Origin: Parablautia intestinalis
GTDB taxonomy: Bacteria > Bacillota > Clostridia > Lachnospirales > Lachnospiraceae
DNA: 64,000 nt
Reading direction: 5' to 3'
Assembly: GCA_003612395.1 (NCBI GenBank)
Contig: RAYQ01000020.1
Location: 1 to 64,000 of the forward strand
Part shown: piece after piece, positions 17,674 through 26,127 of the stretch
How the letters are laid out: each line of letters begins with the position of its first letter
How positions within the stretch are numbered: position 1 is the stretch's first letter
Notes under the pieces: generated by a model
Seen by the model: the letters and a program-made list of their open reading frames with translations, nothing else
Told to the model about the DNA's origin: nothing
Database searches by the model: none
Position numbers and translations under genes: made by a program

Positions 17674-17871
17674 AGGAGGCGTTTTATCCACAATCAGATT
17701 CCGGTTATGAATTATCCGCAGTACCGCCGGATGTGTAAGCTGATACATGAATGCTGTAACTATGACGGCGGCAACTGTATTCTTCTGGACGATGGGAAAG
17801 GATGCGTCTACGTCCAGAGCATTTCTTACTCGCTTCTCTGTAAATGGTTTCGCTGTCCTGCCGCTGGATAA
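17674..17871 (+). pseudogene. Cysteine-rich VLP protein fragment (mobile-element marker)
   Basis: The readable part MNYPQYRRMCKLIHECCNYD, followed by GGNCILLDDGKGCVYVQSIS and YSLLCKWFR, matches the N-terminal half of the cysteine-rich VLP proteins carried by clostridial transposons and integrative elements. After WFRC the frame is lost: another frame briefly continues with VLPLDKLR before a stop. The C-terminal zinc-ribbon half is absent. The fragment abuts the truncated end of the alcohol dehydrogenase pseudogene, so an element insertion or deletion probably removed both ends. Confidence 0.7.
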
Positions 17872-17935
17872 GCTGCGTTGAGTCATGGCAAGAAATTTGG
17901 GAGAAACAGAATGAAAGCTGCTGAAAAAAGAGAAC

Positions 17936-18388
17936 CGGCGCGTTATAATAGCAGTTCCGGTTGCGATACCTTCAAGCATTTCCTCTGTCGCTCCCAACTC
18001 CCGCAGGTTCATTGCAAGCCCCAACTCCTTCATCCGGCTTTCCATACAGGAAAGTCCTTCTGCTGCAACCGTTTTTCCATCGGCATCCACATCCCACAGG
18101 ACGTTTCCTCAAACCGGATATAATACTTCTCCCATGGTTCTTCCTCACAATGGACAGAAACGGATACAGCCTTTGCGTAGTCACAGCAGGAGCCGCTGCC
18201 TACTGCCTTACCGTTTGCTTTCAGAAGTTCCATTACCTGTTCATAGATCCCATTTTTCTTAATAGAACCTCCTCCATAAATCAACTGGACGTTTTCCCGT
18301 ATTTAGAAAGTTCCTCGCCCAAATACTGCATGTACTCCTCTCCAAAATAAATTTTTGTCGGATTTGAATATATAAAATTTCCTAACAT
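17936..18388 (-). pseudogene. Iron-containing alcohol dehydrogenase, heavily deleted
   Basis: From ATG 18388 (GGAGG upstream) the sequence reads MLGNFIYSNPTKIYFGEEYM, as in NADPH-dependent butanol dehydrogenases. A one-base loss in an A-run at about 18292 shifts frame; the other frame continues with LIYGGGSIKKNGIYEQVMEL. A deletion then joins to CDYAKAVSVSVHCEEEPWEK. A second, much larger deletion joins to DADGKTVAAEGLSCMESRMK and ELGLAMNLRELGATEEMLEG, the normal C-terminal region, before homology ends at about 17938. Of about 385 residues only about 150 remain, so the gene is dead. Confidence 0.8.
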
Positions 18389-18430
18389 AATTTTCTCCTC
18401 CTTGCTTCTTTATCTTCTCTGATCCGGATC

Positions 18431-18550
18431 TTACTTCAGGCTGTTATATGTTCCAGTTTCCCCAAACAGTACATCGTCATTATAGCGCGCAAATTCCGGT
18501 GCGAAGTCGCCTAACTGCATCTTTCCTGCTGTCTGTATAATTTTCTCCAT
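18431..18550 (-). pseudogene. Carboxymuconolactone decarboxylase-family remnant
   Basis: A 39-residue frame starts MEKIIQTAGKMQLGDFAPEF, continues with ARYNDDVLFGE and ends after TGTYNSLK. The beginning matches the N-terminus of CMD-family proteins that accompany aldo/keto reductases in Lachnospiraceae. The catalytic C-x-x-C-x-x-x-H part is missing. An AGGA precedes the ATG. It lies between the dead alcohol dehydrogenase and an intact AKR on the same strand. Confidence 0.6.
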
Positions 18551-18569
18551 TGTCTTATCCTCCTGTCAT

Positions 18570-19580
18570 TTATACCACATTTCCTGCTTTTTGTTTGCCG
18601 TTCTGTGACATAACACCCGCAAGGGCATGGGGAACATACAGCTCCTCCAGATAACAGGTCTCGGCTTTTGTCAGTTCCAACTCCACCGCTTTTACCGCGC
18701 CATCCACATGGGAAATCTTTGTCGCTCCAACTACAGGCGCTGTCACCTTCGTCAGAAGCCACGCAAGGGAAACCTCCGTCATGGAAACATCCCTTTTTTC
18801 TGCGATTTCTTCTACACGCCGTATAACCTTTCTGTCAGCCTCCTCCGTATCGTCATATTTGAACCGCGCATAAGCGTCCTGTTCCATCCGCTTTGAAGTT
18901 TCTCCGGGGCGGCGGGATAACCTTCCGCTTGCCAGCGCACTGTATGGTGTCATGGCAATATTTTCTGAATAACAAAAAGGCGCCATTTCCCGTTCTTCCT
19001 CACGGGCAATCAGGTTATAATGCCCCTGGATGGATACAAACTCTGCAAACCCCTGTGACCTTGCATAGTAATTCGCCTTGGCAAGCTGCCATGCAAAACA
19101 ATTGGAAATACCAATATAACGAGCCTTTCCTGCCTTGACGACATTATTAAGTCCCTCCATAATCTCCTCCATCGAGGTATGGTAATCCCACATATGGCAG
19201 ATGTAGAGATCGACATAATCCATGCCAAGATTTTCAAGGCTCTTATTCAAGTAATTTTCAATGTGCTGCTGCCCGCTGACCCCGGAATCAATTTCTTCCT
19301 GTGTACGCGGGGTAAACTTTGTGGCAATCACATATTCATCACGCTTTGCAAAATCCCGGAGCGCCTTCCCAACAAACTGCTCACTGGTTCCATTCTGATA
19401 GGCAATCGCCGTATCATAAAAATTGATGCCAAGCTCCAGACCATGCTTTATAATCTCCCTTGTCCGGCTTTCATCCACTGTCCAGCTATGCTGTCCGGCA
19501 GCCGCATCGCCAAATCCCATACACCCCATACAAATGCGGGACACTTTCAAATCCGATTTTCCTAAATTTGTATACTTCAT
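18570..19580 (-). CDS. Aldo/keto reductase
   Basis: A 336-residue intact AKR of the Tas/YhdN-like group. MKYTNLGKSDLKVSRICMGC opens the barrel. The catalytic tetrad is visible as FYDTAIAYQNGTSEQFVGKA (Asp, Tyr, about 54-73), VIATKFTPR (Lys) and VDLYICHMWDYH (His). ISNCFAWQLAKANYYA and VVGATKISHVDGAVKAVELE complete the NADPH site. It should reduce small carbonyl compounds. It is the first intact gene of the minus-strand half of the redox region, and the downstream genes (CMD remnant, alcohol dehydrogenase) are broken. Confidence 0.9.
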   Translation of the reverse strand: MKYTNLGKSDLKVSRICMGCMGFGDAAAGQHSWTVDESRTREIIKHGLELGINFYDTAIAYQNGTSEQFVGKALRDFAKRDEYVIATKFTPRTQEEIDSGVSGQQHIENYLNKSLENLGMDYVDLYICHMWDYHTSMEEIMEGLNNVVKAGKARYIGISNCFAWQLAKANYYARSQGFAEFVSIQGHYNLIAREEEREMAPFCYSENIAMTPYSALASGRLSRRPGETSKRMEQDAYARFKYDDTEEADRKVIRRVEEIAEKRDVSMTEVSLAWLLTKVTAPVVGATKISHVDGAVKAVELELTKAETCYLEELYVPHALAGVMSQNGKQKAGNVV

Positions 19581-19651
19581 TATTTTCCTTTCTGCTGTTG
19601 TCAGCTATTGTATTTATAGTATTTTGCCTGATTTTGATATTTTTCCTTTCC

Positions 19652-20156
19652 TCAACAGTTAAAATAACCTGCAATTTCCTGCATCCTTGCCATTTGGATC
19701 ACATGGAACGGACACTGGCTGTCACAATGCCCGCAGCGGACACAGGATTCTGCTTTCACGGCCAGGTTTTCATAATGGTTCCTGGCAAGGTCATAATACT
19801 TATTGTTCAGCCCCACATCCAGACCTGCCAGACAGGGCTGACAATGGTTACAGTAAACACACTTTCCCATAGCTCTCTGGGACGCAAAGGAACCAAGGAC
19901 AGAATAATCCTTTTTCCGGTGCGGCGTTACAGAAGCCAAGAACCCTTCTCAGGTCTTCCATATTACGGACACCGGGAAGTACCGTCAAAACGCCCGGCTT
20001 ATCCAGAGCATACCGGATACACTGATATTCTGTCAATACCCTGCCAAAAGGAGAAGTCTTTGCATACAATAACTGCCCACCGCTGAAAGCCTTCATAGCA
20101 GAAATACCCACTCTTTCCGTCTCACAGCGGCGGTACAATTCCATACGTTCAGCCAC
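19652..20156 (-). pseudogene. Aldo/keto reductase with C-terminal 4Fe-4S domain, truncated and frameshifted
   Basis: The upstream part (from 20156) reads AMKAFSGGQLLYAKTSPFGR, then YALDKPGVLTVLPGVRNMED, the C-terminal third of an AKR barrel. A frameshift near 19930 then moves to a frame with KDYSVLGSFASQRAMGKCVY, NHCQPC and later VRCGHCDSQCPFHV, a ferredoxin-like cysteine cluster for iron-sulfur centres. The first two thirds of the gene, including the catalytic Tyr and His, are missing. A start-like MKRIQLFGP stub remains at about 20280. The parent family couples an AKR fold to Fe-S electron transfer. Confidence 0.75.
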
Positions 20157-20276
20157 TTCCTATTGTATAGGCCGGTTCAAGGCCTTCTTTTCACTACGGG
20201 CATTGCAGTAGCGGATGGCATCTAGCCATATTACATTCTCCACCGGAAGATCACGGCCCGAAAAGCTGGATTCTCT

Positions 20277-20999
20277 TCATCGTGAGCCTTCTTCCTTCTC
20301 TTCATTTTTCTGCACAGAGTTTTTTGATGTGTGAATACTTGCGATTCCCTTCGATATATAACAGGCAGCAAAAACCAAAAAGCCCATCATTGCAATATAT
20401 TCCACAAATACAGCCTCCGCACTCTGCTCAAAATCAAAAAACACAAACTGTTGCTTAAGGAACACATAAGAAAAAATATTCTTTCTGTCAAAGAGATACA
20501 GCCCGTACATGGCAAGCAAGGCTGCCATCACTCGTAAAATCCATGTAACAGCCTGTGGTTTTTCCCTGCTGCCTGTCAATTTCCGGCACATTCCCAAAAT
20601 CATGCTCCAATGAAGCCCTAAATGCACACTCATCAGCACAAATCCCCAATAGGAGGCCGCCAAATGCATCATTCTTGCCGTTGCCATCGGACCATGGATA
20701 GAAAGCGCCGCAAATACATGGCGCGACATCACGATCCCACTGAATACTAAGCACAACATTGTAATCATGACACCGAAATTAACGATAGTCTGTATGATAC
20801 GGGGCAGCCTGTATTTTCCTTTGAATAAATTACCATACCATTTCATATTCAGGATATTATGCAGCAGGAACAGCAGAAGCTCCCCTGCACCAAACCACTC
20901 ATGCAGTTCCTGCCCGGTAATCTGATATGCCATTAGCAGGAGAAGCAGCACCGTCATCAATAAATCGATTCCTGCTTTCATTTTCATTTTTGTCTGCAT
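20277..20999 (-). CDS. DUF4405 membrane protein (cytochrome b-like)
   Basis: A 240-residue protein with five to six membrane spans. It matches the DUF4405 layout, a cytochrome b561/FdnI-like four-helix core: MKAGIDLLMTVLLLLLMAYQ, ELHEWFGAGELLLFLLHNIL, a second pair around ARMMHLAASYWGFVLMSVHL, and GLHWSMILGMCRKL. Paired His residues (H in LHEWF, LLHN, MMHL, SVHLGLHW) could bind heme. I chose ATG 20999 because GGGAGG lies just upstream; a longer frame adds 45 non-membrane residues. It lies 45 bp from the flavodoxin lipoprotein and suggests transmembrane electron transfer for the cluster. Confidence 0.8.
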   Translation of the reverse strand: MQTKMKMKAGIDLLMTVLLLLLMAYQITGQELHEWFGAGELLLFLLHNILNMKWYGNLFKGKYRLPRIIQTIVNFGVMITMLCLVFSGIVMSRHVFAALSIHGPMATARMMHLAASYWGFVLMSVHLGLHWSMILGMCRKLTGSREKPQAVTWILRVMAALLAMYGLYLFDRKNIFSYVFLKQQFVFFDFEQSAEAVFVEYIAMMGFLVFAACYISKGIASIHTSKNSVQKNEEKEEGSR

Positions 21000-21043
21000 A
21001 AGTCGCCTCCCTTCCAGAACAGAATCCGTTTGCCGCCCACAAA

Positions 21044-21706
21044 TCATTCTCCAAAATCCAATCCAAGACCGTTTACCCATTCCATAACCGTATCCTGCGA
21101 ATCGCTGCCATTCAGACGCTGGCCCGCAAGCCACTGTGCGCCGCTTGTAAGCTGTTCCAGATTAGCTGCGCTGGAGCCCATGCCGCTTCCGCCGGAGGTG
21201 CAGAATGGAACGATCGTTTTACCGGAAAAATCATAACTTTCCATAAAGGTACTGACGATTCTCGGCGCTTCTCCCCACCATATGGGAAATCCAATGAAAA
21301 GAACATCATACTCTTCCATATTTTCTATGGAACCGGAGATTGCCGGGCGGGCATTGGGATCATTCATTTCAATTGTGGTACGGCTGTTATTGTCATTGTA
21401 ATTCAAGTCTGCATCCGTATATGGTTCTTCCGGAACAATTTCGTAAATATCCGCACTTAATCCGTTTGCGATATGCTCTGCTATCCCTTGCGTTGTATTG
21501 GTAGCGGAAAAATAAGCCACCAGCACCTTTGTTCCCTGTTCTTCCGGAATATCCGGATTTTCCAGATTCTCCGATTCGTTCGTCTGTCCTTCAGAAGTGT
21601 CCGTGCTCTCCTCACCGCTTTCCTGTGAAATATTTTTCTCACTGCCACAGGCGGCAAAGAAGAAAATCAGCAAAGACACCAACAACACAGATAAAATTTT
21701 TCTCAT
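21044..21706 (-). CDS. Flavodoxin lipoprotein
   Basis: A 220-residue protein with a lipobox signal (LVSLLIFFFAACGSEK, predicted lipid on Cys20), a Ser/Glu/Asn linker to about residue 57 and then a flavodoxin_4-like domain. KVLVAYFSATNTTQGIAEHI is the FMN phosphate loop, FIGFPIWWGEAPRIVSTFME the ring-binding loop, and VPFCTSGGSGMGSSAANLEQ the third loop. It should sit on the outer face of the membrane with FMN. With the DUF4405 protein and the lipoprotein AKR it forms a possible extracytoplasmic redox set. Confidence 0.88.
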   Translation of the reverse strand: MRKILSVLLVSLLIFFFAACGSEKNISQESGEESTDTSEGQTNESENLENPDIPEEQGTKVLVAYFSATNTTQGIAEHIANGLSADIYEIVPEEPYTDADLNYNDNNSRTTIEMNDPNARPAISGSIENMEEYDVLFIGFPIWWGEAPRIVSTFMESYDFSGKTIVPFCTSGGSGMGSSAANLEQLTSGAQWLAGQRLNGSDSQDTVMEWVNGLGLDFGE

Positions 21707-21725
21707 AAAATGCCTCCATTCTTTT

Positions 21726-21920
21726 CTATTTTTGTTCTTTCATTTTGCAGATGATGTAATCAATCTCGTCAAGAGACTGCTGCTTTCCATGTATTTCATC
21801 CAGTAATTGATACCGGCATTTCCGCAGCATCCGTATCTCCTTATCATCGCACCTGGTTATTTCCTCAATCCTCTCTTTACTGAAGCCGGCTTTGGAAAGA
21901 GCATAGATATCTGGTTCCAT
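21726..21920 (-). CDS. Small conserved coiled-coil protein
   Basis: A 64-residue protein starting MEPDIYALSKAGFSKERIEE and ending with LLDEIHGKQQSLDEIDYIIC, a helix resembling the C-terminal dimerisation helix of MerR regulators but without a DNA-binding domain. The start at 21920 has GGAGGGG nine bases upstream; a longer frame lacks support. The N-terminus of a relative survives at 13623-13718. It is found between a LysR regulator and the flavodoxin lipoprotein. Function is unknown; a regulatory partner role is a guess. Confidence 0.6.
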   Translation of the reverse strand: MEPDIYALSKAGFSKERIEEITRCDDKEIRMLRKCRYQLLDEIHGKQQSLDEIDYIICKMKEQK

Positions 21921-22032
21921 GAAAAAGCATCCCCTCCTAAAACAAAAATGTAAGTGCGGTTCCGAAGCAGCCTGCCTCATCCCTGCACTTACATTATAAT
22001 CATATGCCTGACATATATCAAATACTTAGTTT

Positions 22033-22923
22033 TTATGGCTCACTCATGCTCAAAAAGCATTTTGCGTATTCTATAAATTTTGTAGCCGCCAGACTAAATG
22101 GCTGTTCCCGTTTCCATGCCAAAACACACGTTGCCATAAGCTCCGGATACAGCGGCCGGCAGACAATCTTTGATGAGTCCCAAAAAGGAACCGCACCTTC
22201 AATGACCAAAGAATATGCCAGCCCCCTGCTCACCATAACTGCACCGTTGGTACTCAAATTACTGGTAAACAAGATATTCAAATTTTTATAATATCCCCCA
22301 AACCAGCTTGCCAGTTCACTCTGCACCTGCATTCTTCGCGGAAGAATCAACGGCAGTCCTGCCAGTTCGTCTGCCTTGACATACTTTTTCCCTGCAAGCG
22401 GATCATCCGGCGGCATCAAAACTACCCATCTTTCTTTCATATCCAGGCGGATAAACTCATATTTCCCCATCTCAATCGGCTCCAGGAGCAATCCTAAATC
22501 AAGCAGTCCCTTATCCATCTGTTCTTTTACCAGATCCGCAGTCGCTGTAAACAGATCAAAAGTAACAAGGGGATATTTTTGATGGAAATTCCGAATCAGA
22601 TCCGGGAGCATCTGCACAGACGCAACTTCCCCGCATCCAATAGAAATCTTTCCCTCTACCTGTTCTTCCTGCTCTACCAATTCTTTTTCTGTTTTATCAA
22701 CCAACTGCAGAATTTCCTCTGCCCGGCGCCGGAGCAGCAGACCTTCATTCGTCAGCCGGATCTTCCGTGTCCCCCTGTCAAACAACCGGACACCAATTTC
22801 TTCCTCCATCTGTGCAAGCTGGCGGGAAAGTGTCGGCTGTGTAATATGTAAAACTTCTGCGGCTTTTGTAATGCTTTCTTCCCTGACTACGCTAAGAAAA
22901 TAGCGAAGAACCCTGATTTCCAT
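22033..22923 (-). CDS. LysR-family regulator of the redox cluster (right copy)
   Basis: A 296-residue LysR protein. MEIRVLRYFLSVVREESITK and AAEVLHITQPTLSRQLAQME form the winged helix, and GKISIGCGEVASVQMLPDLI starts the effector domain. ATG 22923 has GAGGAG upstream and the annotated longer frame adds nine unlikely residues. It is a paralogue of the protein at 12595-13482. Downstream on the same strand are the small protein, flavodoxin lipoprotein and DUF4405 gene, which are its most likely targets. Confidence 0.88.
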   Translation of the reverse strand: MEIRVLRYFLSVVREESITKAAEVLHITQPTLSRQLAQMEEEIGVRLFDRGTRKIRLTNEGLLLRRRAEEILQLVDKTEKELVEQEEQVEGKISIGCGEVASVQMLPDLIRNFHQKYPLVTFDLFTATADLVKEQMDKGLLDLGLLLEPIEMGKYEFIRLDMKERWVVLMPPDDPLAGKKYVKADELAGLPLILPRRMQVQSELASWFGGYYKNLNILFTSNLSTNGAVMVSRGLAYSLVIEGAVPFWDSSKIVCRPLYPELMATCVLAWKREQPFSLAATKFIEYAKCFLSMSEP

Positions 22924-23028
22924 ATGCAAACTCCTCTCAGGTTTATTCATGCTTTTCAGATTGTATTATAACATTTTTATGCCTTTTAAGCAATATAACC
23001 ACACCTTTTGATTTTGCCTTTAGTGGGT

Positions 23029-23238
23029 TCAAATTTTTAGAAACAAAGGGTTCAAATTTCTGTTAGGCGCTATTAGAGGAAACTGATAAATGCTTGGGCG
23101 GGATATTCCTTGTTCCCATTTAGATACTGCTGACTTTGAGACACCACAATACTCTGCAAGCTTCTCTTGTGAGTTTCCTTTTTTCGTCCGTTCTTCTTTT
23201 AACACTTCCGAAATATGTAATTCAATGTCCTGTTCCAT
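23029..23238 (-). pseudogene. Truncated XRE-family helix-turn-helix gene
   Basis: The frame begins MEQDIELHISEVLKEERTKK, then GNSQEKLAEYCGVSKSAVSK and WEQGISRPSIYQ, a good HTH_3 domain. After SRPSIYQ the expected helix is replaced by unrelated residues and a stop, so the sensor part is gone. It could still yield a 69-residue DNA-binding peptide. It lies alone between the right LysR and an ABC transporter. Confidence 0.6.
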
Positions 23239-23380
23239 AGTAGTTCCTTTCTTCGGTACTATAAATTATTTTTAACTACATCAATTTCAAAAAATTGATT
23301 TAATAACAAACGTAACTGTTCAATTAACAAGAAGAAACCAATCGACTTTTTCAAGGGTTGACAAATGATACGATACAGAA

Positions 23381-23438
23381 GGAGCAGAAACGGGTAGTTA
23401 CTTTGCAATCTCACCCGCAGGTCTGCTCCCATTTTTTT
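23381..23438 (+). terminator. Two-tier hairpin with T-tract
   Basis: GGAGCAGA (23381-23388) pairs with TCTGCTCC (23422-23429); inside it CGGGT (23391-23395) pairs with ACCCG (23413-23417); seven T follow at 23432-23438. It is terminator-like on the plus strand, yet I find no plus-strand gene upstream. It may end a small RNA or be a remnant attenuator. The rest of 23239-23512 holds no gene I can support. Confidence 0.55.
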
Positions 23439-23512
23439 AATAAAATTTTTCATCTGTTCTTATCTGCCAAAGCCTTAAATTTCAAGTCTAAAAAGCTATA
23501 TTTTTCACAACT

Positions 23513-25099
23513 TTATACATATAATTGTGTTCGGCAAACCTTAAGATAGATTGCCAAAGTTGCCAGCAGTATTAGACAAGTAATACCAAACATAATCATC
23601 ATTTGGTAATGCGGAAAGATTATACAGAGATACAATGGCGTTAAGCTGCTTGCCATTCCACCTCCAACTGTAGCTAAAACTGAAATTGCCCCACCTTTTA
23701 CCGCATAATACTCACTTGTCCAATCATACTTAGGAAACTTGATATTCAGATAAACACCAAGAACTGAAATGAAAAAAGTATATACCGTAGGGATAATAAA
23801 TAACAGTATAGTCTGCATCAAGGAACACGGGATCGCAATTCTGATAAAAATTGCACTAACATATAAAACAGGAAGTATCACTGTTAAATTTACCGCAATT
23901 TTAGAATTGTAAACTGTCCTTGCCTGCGTTGGAGCGGAACACATAATCCATCGGTTTTTTCCCTCTAAAGACAAGGATGCTGCTGTGGTAGAAGTCATAG
24001 TCACAAAAACAGCAAGCGCAATCGGCATAATATTTTGAATGATGCTCATGATTCCCATCGTTTCTATTTGCTGTCGTAAAGCAGGCGGCATAAAAAATGC
24101 TGCCCCAAGTGCCACAACGAAAAGCAGGACAATTCCAATACATGAATTCAAGGCATAAATCGTACATGAACTTAATCGGCGAAGCTCCTTTTTATACAAT
24201 GCCATAAACGGAGATGAAGATTTTAATGTTCCCATTTTATACTCTTTTTTTGCATAATGTGAGAATACCGCTGTATTCAATCTTTTATAGTAATGAGAAA
24301 CAATCGTTATGAAAGCAATGCCCGGCAACAGGGAAACAGTGGCAAAGATAACAAAGCCTGCCCAGTCAGTATGTAATAAGGCATTTGTAAAAAGAATAGC
24401 AGGCGGATAAAATTTGTTTACCGCTTCTGCCATTGCAACACCTAAATTAGTTATCTGCGTTGCATCCATTGATTGTGTTTTTGCGGAAGCCAATACAATC
24501 ATCAGTACGGCAGCCGTACTCAAAACCAATGAAAAAACATTTTTGTGTCTTGAATGTGATGAAACGGCAACAATTAGAACACCTAATGATAGTGAAATAA
24601 TCATGGGAATAATCGGTGTCAAAAATAACGCACCCACTAAAAACAGGTAACTAAAAATCGGCGGATGTTCGTATACAACATAGATAATGCTTGACGGCAG
24701 CATGGCTATAAAGCCAATTATCAGATTGATGAGATACAGCATCGTTATACGGCTTGTCACAATAGAAATCGTACTTACAGGCATGGACATAACCATATCA
24801 TAATCTTTTAATCCGATAAGCACTCCTGTACTTTTAACAAATGTAAGGGTCAAAGTTGCTAAAGAGCAGACCACTACCATGAGCGTTGGTAATGCTTCGC
24901 TGAGTCCCGCTAATGCCATACTATTGCTGAATTTTGTCGTATAGACTACAAGAATGGCAATGACAGTAAGTCCTAAAGCGCCAACAATCGCAGAACGTTG
25001 TTTTTCCTGTTTATCGCGAGAATGAATCAATCGGTTAACTCCGAAAAGATTGTATAACTGCATTCTCAAGAGATACTTATACTTGCCTTTCATTTTCAA
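23513..25099 (-). CDS. ABC transporter permease, large (ABC-2-like)
   Basis: A 528-residue membrane protein with about 12 hydrophobic segments in two halves of six, for example AIVGALGLTVIAILVVYTTK, GFIAMLPSSIIYVVYE and ILPVLYVSAIFIRIAIPC. A cytoplasmic loop around RHKNVFSLVL separates segments. The layout is that of the permeases that pair with a single ATPase in clostridial exporters. It overlaps the ATPase gene by 23 bases. Substrate is unknown; peptide or drug export is common for this arrangement. Confidence 0.8.
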   Translation of the reverse strand: MKMKGKYKYLLRMQLYNLFGVNRLIHSRDKQEKQRSAIVGALGLTVIAILVVYTTKFSNSMALAGLSEALPTLMVVVCSLATLTLTFVKSTGVLIGLKDYDMVMSMPVSTISIVTSRITMLYLINLIIGFIAMLPSSIIYVVYEHPPIFSYLFLVGALFLTPIIPMIISLSLGVLIVAVSSHSRHKNVFSLVLSTAAVLMIVLASAKTQSMDATQITNLGVAMAEAVNKFYPPAILFTNALLHTDWAGFVIFATVSLLPGIAFITIVSHYYKRLNTAVFSHYAKKEYKMGTLKSSSPFMALYKKELRRLSSCTIYALNSCIGIVLLFVVALGAAFFMPPALRQQIETMGIMSIIQNIMPIALAVFVTMTSTTAASLSLEGKNRWIMCSAPTQARTVYNSKIAVNLTVILPVLYVSAIFIRIAIPCSLMQTILLFIIPTVYTFFISVLGVYLNIKFPKYDWTSEYYAVKGGAISVLATVGGGMASSLTPLYLCIIFPHYQMMIMFGITCLILLATLAIYLKVCRTQLYV

Positions 25100-25808
25100 C
25101 TACCTCCATAAATACATCTTCAAGACTATGGCTTCCTTTGATTTCTTCCATTGTTCCACTTTCTATCAATTTACCGTTATTGATGATAGTAACCTTGTCA
25201 CACAATTTTTCGGCAACTTCAAGCACATGAGTAGAGAAAAAAATTGCTGCCCCTGCATCACAAAGATGACGCATCATCTTTTTTAAATGGAAAGATGCTT
25301 CAGGGTCAAGACCAACAAATGGCTCGTCCAACACTAAAAGATGTGGGGAATGTATAAATGCACCTATCAACGCAAGCTTTTGTTTCATACCATGCGAATA
25401 GGAGCTGATTAAATCCCCCAGACTGTCCGTTAATTTGAGAACATCTGCATATTTTTGTATTCTTGAAACTCTTTCCTTTGCAGGGACAGAAAACATATCA
25501 CACATATAGTTTAAATACTGGATGCCTGTTATATAGTCATATAAGTCGGGATTGTCTGGAATATAAGCTGTCATGGATTTGCATTTCACAGGCTCGTCCT
25601 TCACGGAATGGCCATTTACAAGGATTTCCCCCTCGTCAAAGTCCATTATCCCGACAACCGCACGGATTGTTGTTGTTTTCCCTGCACCATTGTGACCAAT
25701 AAAAGCATGGATTTCTCCTGCTTTTACCGTCAAATTCAAACTGTCAACAGCCTTTTTATTTCCAGAATAAACTTTAGTATAATTCTTGATTTCTAATACA
25801 TTGTTCAT
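25077..25808 (-). CDS. ABC transporter ATP-binding protein
   Basis: A 243-residue ATPase. Walker A is GHNGAGKTTTIRAV (about 38-51), the signature SYSHGMKQKLALIGAF (about 134-149) replaces the canonical LSGGQ with S-H-G-M-K, Walker B is LLVLDEPFVGLDPEAS and the switch His is in FFSTHVLEVAEKL. The length is standard for ABC-2 exporters. It is co-transcribed with the 528-residue permease and the small DUF1648-like protein, downstream of twin palindromic operators. Confidence 0.92.
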   Translation of the reverse strand: MNNVLEIKNYTKVYSGNKKAVDSLNLTVKAGEIHAFIGHNGAGKTTTIRAVVGIMDFDEGEILVNGHSVKDEPVKCKSMTAYIPDNPDLYDYITGIQYLNYMCDMFSVPAKERVSRIQKYADVLKLTDSLGDLISSYSHGMKQKLALIGAFIHSPHLLVLDEPFVGLDPEASFHLKKMMRHLCDAGAAIFFSTHVLEVAEKLCDKVTIINNGKLIESGTMEEIKGSHSLEDVFMEVVENERQV

Positions 25809-25829
25809 TTTATGAGCCTCCTTACTGTT

Positions 25830-26027
25830 TTAGTTTTTGTATTTTTTCGCAATTGCCCAGTAAAGGATTGCTGGTACAGGAGCAAATAATAGAATACAAT
25901 ATTTATTTACGACTGAACCAGAACCAGATACCCCAAAGTGTAATGGGATTTCCTGCGGCAATATAAAAGTCAGTGCCACTAATACAACAAAAGTTACGAC
26001 TGTAATGATGATACATTTTTTCTTCAT
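25830..26027 (-). CDS. Small DUF1648-like membrane protein
   Basis: A 65-residue protein with two membrane spans. MKKKCIIITVVTFVVLVALT and LLFAPVPAILYWAIAKK flank LPQEIPLHFGVSGSGS, which corresponds to the DUF1648 I-P-x-H-F-x-x-x-G motif. It is the first gene behind the operator region and probably belongs to the exporter operon. The full DUF1648 proteins are longer, so this is a short or cut-down form. Confidence 0.7.
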   Translation of the reverse strand: MKKKCIIITVVTFVVLVALTFILPQEIPLHFGVSGSGSVVNKYCILLFAPVPAILYWAIAKKYKN

Positions 26028-26043
26028 GTGTATTACCCCCTTT

Positions 26044-26080
26044 TATTATCATTTTGATAACACTATCATAATGATAATAA
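26044..26080 (-). promoter_or_regulatory. Twin palindromic operators of the exporter operon
   Basis: TTATCATTTTGATAA (26046-26060) and TATCATAATGATA (26064-26076) are palindromes whose centres are 17 bp apart, just upstream of the small membrane protein. The same half-site TTATCA occurs in a perfect 14-bp palindrome upstream of the linked regulator (26693-26706). They are probably bound by that regulator. Confidence 0.7.
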
Positions 26081-26127
26081 AAAGTCAAGAAAAATCCCAT
26101 CCATCACAAAGGACAGATGGGAAATTT

